A stretch of DNA of 64,000 bases from positions 62,001 through 126,000 of the forward strand of contig VCJN01001342.1 in the NCBI GenBank assembly GCA_006384855.1, written 5' to 3'. Each line of letters opens with the position of its first letter. Position 1 is the first letter of the stretch. A program made the translations under genes and the position numbers. Source of the stretch: Tetraselmis striata (taxonomy: Eukaryota > Chlorophyta > Chlorodendrophyceae > Chlorodendrales > Chlorodendraceae). Positions 55,566-64,000 of the stretch are shown one piece after another. Under the pieces are notes generated by a model, which was not told where the DNA came from, made no database searches, and was given only the letters and a program-made list of their open reading frames with translations.

Positions 55566-56255
55566 GTAATGCATATGTTAAGATCCATGTGGACATGCGG
55601 TCCATGTGTACATGGAGCGGTCCATGTGGACATGGAGACTCCATTGACCCATGTCCACATGGCCCCTTACCATGTACACATGGAGCAATCCGGGTCATAT
55701 CCGTGTGGACATAGGCCGTCTGTCGGCCCATGTCCACATGGGTCGACCCATGTTAGCATGGAACGTCTGTCGCGTCCCATGTTCAAATGGGCCGCGCTGG
55801 GCAAGCCCATCTGCACATGGCCACGACGCACGGTGGCGGGTAAGGCGCTGTTCGGGCAGGCGCCGGATCGCGGTTACGACCCGGCCTTTGTACGTGCAGG
55901 TGCTGGTTGGCGCTGCGGGGCCCGCCATTAATTGAAATCGAATTAATTTTGCCTTAAAATGCGGACAGAAACTTACCATATCACATGGGCTGGATAGCGT
56001 GGATCCATGTGTAAATGGTCCAAGTACCGCGCTCTATGCGCACATGGGCCGGTCCGTGTGTACATGGTCGTTTGTCGAGGGCAGTCCATGTGTACATGGG
56101 TCAGCCAACGCCCCGTGTTCACATGGACCGTTTCCGGTAAACTCCATGTGTACATGGTACGGGCCATGTGGACATGGGTCAATGGAGGCTCCATGTTCAC
56201 ATGGACCGCTCCATGTACACATGGACCGCATGTCCACATGGATCTTAATACATAA
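55566..56255. mobile_element. foldback element of CCATGTNNACATGG palindromes
   Basis: Two arms of about 250 bp (55,566-55,825 and 56,002-56,255) are inverted copies of each other around a central part of about 175 bp. Each arm is a string of near-palindromic words of the type CCATGTGGACATGG or CCATGTGTACATGG, spaced about 15-30 bp apart; I count roughly nine to ten per arm. The outer ends TTAAGATCCATGTGGACATG are shared. Long inverted arms built of subrepeats are the hallmark of foldback (FB/TU-like) transposons. No coding frame is supported. No target duplication was resolved. Confidence 0.75.
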
Positions 56256-56398
56256 ATGAGAAGTGTGCTGCTGTGTACTTGACGCTGGTTTAGAAGCCCA
56301 TGCGATTGTGTGCCGCTCCACGGCGGCAACATGCGGCCTAACTTTGCAGGCAAGTGAAATGTTTTTTGTTTTCAGTCAGCTTTGAGCACCCATTATTC

Positions 56399-56460
56399 CG
56401 CCCTCGCCCTCGCCCTCGCCATCGCCGTGCTGCTGCTGCCGCTGCCGCTGCTGCTGCACA
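56399..56460. repeat. CGCCCT and CTG/CCG simple repeats
   Basis: A hexamer run (CGCCCT x3-4) is followed by an interrupted CTG/CCG trinucleotide run. Low-complexity sequence just downstream of the transposase remnant. Confidence 0.85.
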
Positions 56461-56530
56461 GTGCTCACACTAATGGACAAGGTCGCAATGTAAAGATCAA
56501 TTACTCTGTCTCTAATGCTGCTGGCAGCAA

Positions 56531-59290
56531 CTAGCAGTGCAGTGTCATTGTGTGATATGTGCACCATATGTACTCATCTACATCACCCGCGGTCAGCCCA
56601 TACTTGCTCAAGTGGTCTGTCACCCTATCGTGACTAGCGTGGTAGACACACCGCTTCTCGTCGATGTAGTCCAGCTCCACAGGGAACTCGTGATAACCCC
56701 AACAGCGGTCTGCACCCAGCGGCCCCCTGCTGCGCCATGCGCCTGTGCCAGCTGGTGTGCGGCGCGGCGCTCCTTCTGGCTCATAGAGCTCGCACACAAC
56801 CAAGGCGAGGGGGGGCAGGGGATATGCAGTGTGGGAAACTTCCAGGATGTGCTGCACTAGCCCTATGGTGACTTCATTGTTGAAGCCCTCCACAGCAGCC
56901 CGGCTGTAGTGGCACAACATCAGGGCGCATGAGCTTATGAGAAGCGAGAGGCAGGGCATCAACCTGCACGTAAACGTCATCGACTCATATACCTGTCAGG
57001 GTGCACGTCATGCTTGCCGTAGCTGATGGCTGGCAGCCACTGCTTTGACAATGGCTTGTGAGGGCGCCGCGTTGTCTCCTTGTATGGATATGCCACCTGG
57101 CATTTCGAGCGTTGGAGACATATGTAATCTGGCGCTGCAGCAGTCTCTGCAAGGAATGGTTGGCTGAAGCAGGCGCGCGACGTGGGAAGCTCACCTTCAC
57201 CCAATAATTCCGTTTTGCGCACTTCGTGCGAGTGTAGTTGACACCTGTAATCATGGCTGAAGTGCCACTGCCCACCTTGCACTGGCCATACAGTTGAAAC
57301 CTGCGTAGCATGTTCGCATGTGTGCTTCACCAGCATGGTCACCAGCACACTTGCGTATACATACATACATACATACATACATACTTATAGGTGTGTACAT
57401 ACATATCACGCACAGCAGTGTCCAGCAGCAGGCGCACCATACCTCACATGCTCGGTGATGCCATCTATCTCTAGCCGGCTCCTCCACTGCTCGTCAGGCT
57501 GTATGCTGGCCGCTTCTATGTAGCGCTCCAGGACCCTGATGCGCTCCGGCCGCGTTGCTGCAGCTCCAGCGCTGCCTGGCTCCACGTCTGCGACGTGTGC
57601 CCCAGACGGTGAGTCATCAGACCTGCCTCGAAGCTGTGCGTCGTCCTCAGCATCATCTGCCACCTCGACCTGGCCTTACCGCAAGTAGTCCAGAACTGCG
57701 CTCTGTAGGTGATACCACATGACAGACATGTGACGGTGGCTGTGCAGGAGATCCCTACACAGTGTATCTGGTCAGCCTACAGTGGCAAGTGATACATATC
57801 AAACGGTCGCATGCAGCAACAGCATGAGAAGGCGAAGGGGCGTACCTTAGCACCAGTCACCGTCTCAGTGAACTGAAGGAAGTCCTCGCAGGTCCAGCTT
57901 GCACAGATCTTGTTCAGCATCTCCCGGATGGGCCTGCCAAAATCACGAGTGAGGTACAGCATACGCATCCTCTGGTCCATCAAGCCGATCCGGGGCTTCA
58001 TTCCCTGCCACAGACATAATATCCTTAGCAAATATTGCAGTTGAAACTTGCATAGGGGGAGGCTGCATATGGGGCCGCCTGGGAGTGACGTACGGGCAGC
58101 GTGCCGACATGCTCTCAGAAGTCCTTCACTACACCAAGCAGAAACGCATGCGCCACAAGTAGCGGCCAGAAGTCCACGTAGCTGACGTGCGGGAGCCAGC
58201 GAACAAACAGCGACACACATGTCGTGCCAGCAACTGTGCTGCTGATTCGTCCGCGCTCCACCTCGCGGGCCAGAGAATGCATGTCGGCACTATTCATGAC
58301 CCGCTCCCCAACGTAGCCTATGGGCGCCTCCGATATTGGCTTGCCCAGCGATGCATACCGCATTGTCTGTGGCACTGCATCATCGTGGCCTTCATTGTGC
58401 TCCTCCCCTTTGCGAAATCCGAAGTAGTACTTCCCTGTCGAGCCAGTCATGACACATGTCTGCACCGAAGCACCACAATAATCACGCAGGTAGACAAGAC
58501 ATGTATATGCTATGACACTGACGCACCTTTCCGTATACCCCTGCCCGTCCTGGCCTGCATCGGGCAGGAGGAGCAGCCCAACCATGAGCCAGTGGCCCCT
58601 CGCTTCATTGCCTTGAAGCGGTCTGGCATATCAGCAAGCACTGCACCAACGTACACCTATGCAACATAATGGCAGCATGCAACGCACATCAGCAGGCGGG
58701 ATACATATCAAGCACGACAGCGAGCGAGATATATGTAAGTCATGCTGTACAACACGCCTCAATATATGTGACTCATGCACAGCATTGGGCAGCAAGTTCA
58801 CGGCTTCACGCAGCGCAGTATGCACACTTACCCGATGGCGCAAAGCCCGCGTCGAACCTTCTGTGCCGGTCCGCCGCCTGGTGGGCTCTCCTCCACCAGA
58901 TTCTGGACTACGAGCGCTCCTTCCTCGCTCTGAGTGCCGGCGATCTCCCTGCAGGTGTCCTCCCCGTAGATGTCGATGTCCTTGGGTGCAAAGGGGTGGG
59001 GATAATCAACACGACCTTCCTATTCTTACTCTCTCCTCAGTGGGATGATGGCTGGTCATGGCTCCTGACAAATTATTGACACATCAATGGGCTTTTCAGT
59101 ACACATAAATACATGGTGACATCACAGGGCGGAGGGCAGCTTCATTGCCCCACCTGATGGCGAATATCCAGCAGGAATACGACTTGCTGGCGAAGAGCTC
59201 CATCCCATCAGCACACAGGCCGTAAACTCCGTTGCCCGGTGCGTGCACGCCTTCCAAGCAAAGCTTGGTACGGGTTCACGGTGGTCGCCT
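56531..59290 (-). pseudogene. decayed TNP2/KDZ-like DNA transposase, multi-exon
   Basis: Minus-strand exons recognised from continuity and splice sites: about 59,290-59,154 (DGMELFASKSYSCWIFAI), 59,019-58,832, 58,656-58,527 (DMPDRFKAMKRG with a Cys-x-x-Cys), 58,459-58,080, 58,004-57,846 (TRDFGRPIREML), 57,754-57,443, 57,300-57,195, 57,146-56,993 and about 56,965-56,531. The order (Ser-Tyr-Ser-x-Trp block, PFAPKDID, zinc-binding Cys, AHAFLLGVVKDF) is like TNP2-domain transposases of CACTA and KDZ elements. It is broken: the VVLIIP and FAPKDID parts lie in different frames near 58,990; TGA follows VVKDF where the family has Trp; and an in-frame TAA lies near 57,678. Element ends were not found. 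A (CATA)n run lies in an intron at 57,358-57,386. Confidence 0.6.
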
Positions 59291-59894
59291 TCAGCGGAGG
59301 GGTTACCGCGCTTGTCACGCTGATGCCGTGACGAGTCTTTGTTGGCACCCGCTGCCACATGCATGCATCCCCTCCATGTGCGCTGGGACTGCGCGCATCG
59401 GGCATGGGCGCCGGACCTTTGCCCTAGGCACGCGCTGACAAATGACGTGCCACAGGAAGGCTCGAGCCCGCATGGATGGGCTCGGGTGTGGGTGACCGGG
59501 CTGGCAAAGAGATCATAAGCGGTCCACTCTCGTCGACAAAGGTGAGAGTGCCATACAAGCCCCGAGGCGCGGACTCTGGTGGGCTGCGCACCAATGCAGT
59601 GACACCGGTGCTGTTAACCGACCAGGCATGGAGTGGCATTGGGGGCAGTGGAGTCTCAGCAAAAGGGAGACCCGCGTCATCTGCAAGGAAGCTGAATGAC
59701 ATCGGCCAAGGTCCTAAATGGATGCGGTAGCTGCTTGAGCAGCCTCCGCTGCAATATGGGTCTTAAATCTAACGAGATTCTGATGCGCGGTGCCCGTCAC
59801 GCCCGCAGCTCCAACACGTGGCAGTGAACAGACGAGAGGTGATGATGGGGCCACTAGGACCAGTGTGGCGGCCCCGGAATCTGCTGATTTCCTT
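59291..59894. other. no gene recognised
   Basis: A minus-strand open frame of 92 residues (59,702-59,424, with LHAWSVNSTGVTALV) has no known domain; it may be a further upstream exon of the transposase or unrelated. Confidence 0.35.
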
Positions 59895-60936
59895 TCATTG
59901 AACTTGCAGCTGAGTTTGCATCTGCTCCAGCTTCGCCATCAGGGCGGCAATGTCACCTGATGGGATGTCGGTGGTGATGGAAGGGCTGCCACTGGGGGCG
60001 CGGATGCCCGAGCAGAAACGGCTGTGAAGACTCAAAGTCGGGTCCGCGATGGGACTTGGGAGTGATTGGGGGAGAGCTGGTTTATAGCGAGCAAGGCGGT
60101 GAGCGAGGTGTCCATGTGCAGTGCAATGCGGTAGATCTCCGTCTCGGGATTCATGCTGTGTTTGAAAACTAAGATTCAACATTTCACGATCTGTGATGTG
60201 GCCATCTGCATCCAAAAGCGCACTGCGGCACTGCTTCAGGCGGCGAGCGTAGTCATGCACCGTCTCAGTTGAGCGTCGTTCTCATCCACGTCACGGCGCC
60301 GCTCGAGGGCTTCACCTTTGGTACTCAGGATGAACTCGAGATGCACATCTTCCAAACATCGGTAACGCTGCTGAGCATTGGGCCCAGCATCCTCACGGGC
60401 TGTCAGAATGGCATTGGCTGCGATGGGGTGCTTTGTCAAGCAGTGACAAGAGCAGTTAGGAAATCCGCTGGTGGTGATATGCGCTACGGATGTTATCAGC
60501 ATCGTTGGGCTCAAAAATGGTGCTATAGCCGGGCTGATTCTTGATGAATTGCTTGAATTGCACGAGGAACGTGCGGAGGGCTGGGATGTCCTGACAGTCC
60601 GACACTTAGAGGTACGTGAGCTGCTTGGGCTTAAGCTCAGCTTCACGGCGTAGCTGGCGGTCATCTGCTACAGTTTGGGCAGCAGCTGCGGCGCGAGAAG
60701 CAGTAGTTGCCGCATGAGCCTGTGAAGCAGCAATAGCGGTCGCAACAATACTAGGCGGAGCTTGTCGCCTTCCTGCGGCGGCAGCGGCAGCAAGAGCATT
60801 GCGATGTTGTGCGGCCGCTCGGGCCTCCGCAGCAGTGACAACAGCGGTTGTGTCAGCAGACACAGATTGTTCTGCTCCAGGTGCAGCACCGCCAGTGATG
60901 ATGCCACTGGTCGCAGGTGCTGGTGGATCAGCGTCA
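59895..60936 (-). mobile_element. gag-like retroelement remnant (fossil)
   Basis: Minus-strand fragments carry an Ala/Gln-rich start, a FLVQFKQFIKNQPGYS helix block and the segment VHDYARRLKQCRSAL followed by DREMLNLSF, the arrangement seen in capsid (gag) regions of LTR-type retroelements. It is broken into several frames. No reverse transcriptase was found nearby and no paired LTRs could be established, so only the family type is suggested. Confidence 0.4.
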
Positions 60937-62883
60937 CTCCGCCATCGTGAAGAGTAGCAAAGGTCAGCGAGTTACGCAGACTAAGGGGTTCTTACTAGTA
61001 TATGCCCGCAAGGTGAGGCATGGTGCCACTGCGCCCGCCTCTCTGTAAGACTTGGGCACCTTGCTCCGACACAACCAGCTAAAAACACCCCAGTGCCAAA
61101 GCACTGATGTCAGCGAGGGCTCGAAAATCGCACACCCACAGGTTTCAGACAACTGCACAGGAGCCTGCCTATAGGAGTGTGACCGACACACCCCTCAGCA
61201 CACCGGTGCTGGAAACGAGAGCGCCACCAGAGAGCGCCACCAGCGCTCGGAAAACCGAGAGGGACAACCGAAAAGGCAGCCCCCATAGGACCTGCCAGGT
61301 GGGGGCAGCGAAAGCAACACCCACACAAACAGAGCAACGCGCCCACGAAGGAGATGTCAGCATGTCCCAACTCCGGCGTGGAGTCAGCCATAACCTTTTG
61401 GAGTATGCGCATGTTGCCTCGGAGACAAGCAGCATCTGAGGGTGGCTGCTTAGAATCTGTTACCAGTCTCAGGGCTCAACAGAGCCCTTAGTACTATCAG
61501 CAGCTACACCTGCTGGCTATGGGCTCAGCTGGGGCTGCTAGCTGGTGCACCTTGGCAGTCCTGTATTCTAGTGTGCAAAGCCTGTTGAGCCGCCATTCTG
61601 GCGGCTCGTGTCTCTAAACTACTGGTTGAGATGGCGCCCAGAGTTGCGTGACCATCTGAGGTCATTCTAGAGTGGGCATGTTCGCCACATGCCGGCTGAT
61701 GGCTCCATAGGAGCTGGGCTCCTGGGGGAGCTCTCTGCTCCTCAATACTTTATGCTGTATATGCAATATGCCTAAGTACTAGTGCCAAATATCGGCGCAA
61801 CACATTCAGCTCCCAGTGGGCAGTGCAGTCTGCCTAACACTGCAGATGGTGGTCGCACAGTCATATCAGCAAACCAGCAGATCAATAGCAGACCAGTGTA
61901 ACCTATTTGCACAGAACCCTCATGCAGTGAGAAGTTTCGATGGTGACAGCGCGTAAGCACTGTTGGTGATGGCTGACAAACTGCCAAAGGTTGGCGAGCC
62001 ATCCTCCTGCACTTTATGTATATGGGACTGATCAATCATGCATATCGCTACTACGCTTGCGAGTTATGCTGCATGACACTGTGTATTGTGATACCTGTTG
62101 TGCTTGTATGGTATATTACATGGAATATGATTGAGCAATATGATAATATACTCTACACCGGACCAGTGCAAACTCCACGCAAACTCACCAGTACTAGGCG
62201 ACGAGAGGCCGCCCCCTTCATAGCCGCCTCCTCAGAGTGTATGACCCTTACGTATCTCTAGATGTAGCGACTAGCATATCGTCGGTAGCTGTGAGGTCCC
62301 CAGTGTCCACGTCATTATTCGCAATTAGCTCAGCAGCAGCGCATTCGCACCTCCAGTCTCTTCTCATTGGTCGCTAGGGGTAAAACTCAGGCCGCGCTGC
62401 AGCCAGTATTTCAGTCATGCCTGCGATACTGCCGTAGGTGTGCTTATACCCCCCCCCCCCCCCCCCCCCTCAACACACCATCACTCCGAAGACACTTTTC
62501 GTCAAGCTCAGGCCACAATGCAGTGCTTGCGGCATCTGCCTACGGTTTCACGTTCAAACTACAATCATCTGCCGGCATCAGAGACCCGCCGCCTGTAAGA
62601 CCTCGCGAACGCACTGTTGGCATACAGTACAGCGGGGCAACATAATAAGTGGGTGTACGATGCAGACGCGCCGGTGGTGGTGAGCAGGCTGCGTGCGACT
62701 TCAACCCCCATACCATCGCCGATACAGCACAGCCGGACACCACAACGTAGCCCACCACATCAAGCTGCTGGAAGAAGCCGTTTCTGAGCTTCAACACGTC
62801 AACCCCAGAATCTTGCTCACACCCTTTGGGCATGCGCCACGCTGGCCATCATGACGCTCATCTGCTCCGCCTCATCACACGCA
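60937..62883. other. no gene recognised
   Basis: Noncoding by eye. A compact AT/GC-balanced block at about 61,440-61,770 lies upstream of the gag-like remnant in its reading direction and could be a solo flank, but has no second copy here. A long C run lies at 62,450-62,469. Confidence 0.4.
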
Positions 62884-63421
62884 GCAAACCCGCAGTCCGC
62901 TGCCGTACTTCAACGCCCAGGAGATGTCCAACAATGCCTGGGCCCTCGCTGTTTTTAATGTCCTGGATGGCCCCAGCCCGGGACGCCTGCTGTCAGCCCC
63001 CCAGCTCGCATGGGATGGCATTGCCTCATCCGTTGAAGCCAAGTGTCAGCTGCGCTCGCCCCCTGAACAGGCGCCTGAGCCTCTGCCCCACAGGCACATG
63101 CTGCATGGATCGAGGCAACGGCAAGCAGTCATCCATCCAGGCCGCGGATGATGTGATTGCATGTGTGACGCGCGTGCGCATGGGGTCTGAGCCGCAGTGG
63201 GCCTGCGCTGGTGGACGCTTTGTGGCGGATGTGATGGTGCGGGTGGGCGGGAGGTGCTGGTGGAGGTGGACGGGCGGGCCCGTCTTCAGCCTGTCGCAGC
63301 CGTGCACGGAGCGTGGTGGTACTACCCTGAGGCGGCGGCTGGTGGGCGGGCTAAGGGTGGAGAGCGTGGAGAGTGTGCCTTGTGCGAGTGGGACGGGCTG
63401 AGGGGAGAAAGCGGCAAGTAG
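62884..63421 (+). pseudogene. RAP/OPR-like organelle RNA-binding protein fragment
   Basis: An exon starting after an acceptor at 62,883 (cacacgcag) encodes LPYFNAQEMSNNAWALAVFN, the F-N-x-Q-E-x-S-N-x-x-W-A-L-A signature of OPR/FAST-type helical repeats in algal organelle RNA-binding proteins. About 250 bp later another frame has SEPQWACAGGRFVADVMVRV, and the next frame continues with EVLVEVDG, together resembling the start of a RAP domain (a restriction-endonuclease-like fold). The RAP core thus needs a frame change near 63,250, and the two parts are in different frames unless an intron separates them. The usual Asp-Gly-Pro-x-His block is not intact. Probably a degraded or partial gene. Confidence 0.5.
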
Positions 63422-64000
63422 GCGTATGTGGCAGCAAAGATGGTGGAAGCTGTCTGAGGAGCTGTGGAGGGCACGGCACGGGAGGATGAGAGGACTAGCT
63501 TGGAGATGAGTGGCGTGAAGTTGTGAGCAATGGCATGAAGCGACAGGTCACTTCAGTACAGCACCAATCGCAGAGTGGTCCATTGTGGCGTCAGCAATAT
63601 GAAGGTGCGCACGCAAGGCAGCAGGTGAGCAGAATACCAACAAGCCGTAGTGCACAATTGTAGCAGCATTGGGGCCTGGCAATATCACTCGAACAGACCC
63701 TCACTGCAAAAGTCACAGGTCGCATCCCCATGATTGGGCAGAATCAATGAGTAATGAACTGCAATACTAGGTGAGCCCCAGCTAAACGCACTTGTGTGTC
63801 ACATCATCGCGGTCAATTTTTGCCGGTGTGATGATGCCGCATCATTTCACCGCACTACACACAGAACCTCGCAGTCATAACAGCAATAAGTGGCATGCTG
63901 TCATGGTGAACTACAGAAGTATACATCATTGCCTTGTTTGCTTGGTGGCATAAATGTCTATCATGTTTGCCTCTGCGCTACATTATCATAGCGCGCCCAA
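63422..64000. other. no feature seen
   Basis: No open frame, repeat or RNA gene can be supported in the last 580 bases. Confidence 0.5.

Noticed and set aside
55566-56255. CRISPR-like array of regularly spaced palindromes
   Set aside because: Repeats are only 14 bp, spacing is irregular, the two halves are inverted copies, no cas genes are present and the sequence is eukaryotic.
61440-61770. LTR of the gag-like remnant
   Set aside because: No second copy was found on the other side and no primer-binding site could be recognised.

Overview
This window looks like nuclear DNA of a flagellated microalga, most likely a green alga. Evidence: GC-rich, multi-exon genes with consistent GT-AG introns; two ciliary-base genes (RABL2 and CEP19); likely TGTAA polyadenylation signals about 110-120 nt after two stop codons; a RAP/OPR-type organelle RNA-binding fragment; and DIRS/PAT-like tyrosine-recombinase elements of the kind known from volvocine algae. 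The species was not identified. Long runs of G or C (about 14-35 nt) recur, mostly inside introns.

Layout. 1-4.5 kb: a tyrosine-recombinase (YR) element between two 3' tails of a non-LTR retrotransposon. 4.8-11.7 kb: a 16-exon plus-strand gene whose exons join in frame to a 972-residue single-pass receptor kinase with signal peptide, probable beta-helix region, two kringle domains, one transmembrane segment and a TKL-like kinase. 12.7-13.3 kb: two tRNA-derived SINE-like copies in inverted orientation. 15.3-26.6 kb: RABL2 (plus, one exon, one frameshift), CEP19 (minus, four exons) and a C-terminal-motor kinesin-14 (minus, 14 exons). 27.9-33.4 kb: a second YR element followed by a 5'-truncated LINE. 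33.5-37 kb: a 3.2-kb retroposed-looking element of unknown coding content, nested in a LINE tail. 37-49.9 kb: mostly noncoding, with small inverted-repeat elements, a diverged duplication, and a two-exon gene with an integrase-type H2C2 zinc finger (41.2-42.5 kb). 49.9-54.6 kb: a broken DIRS-like fossil on the minus strand. 55.6-56.3 kb: a foldback element built of short palindromes. 56.5-59.3 kb: a decayed multi-exon TNP2/KDZ-like transposase. 59.9-60.9 kb: a gag-like fossil. 62.9-63.4 kb: a degraded RAP/OPR-like fragment.

How the genes work together. RABL2 and CEP19 are the clearest functional pair: in animals and in Chlamydomonas, CEP19 recruits RABL2 to the basal body to start intraflagellar transport, and here they are convergent neighbours 1.8 kb apart. 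The kringle receptor kinase is the most unusual gene, because its architecture recalls animal kringle-containing receptor kinases while its kinase is of serine/threonine TKL type. Most of the rest is transposable-element sequence with nested insertions. All exon borders were inferred by eye from reading frame, domain continuity and splice dinucleotides; none were tested with RNA data.
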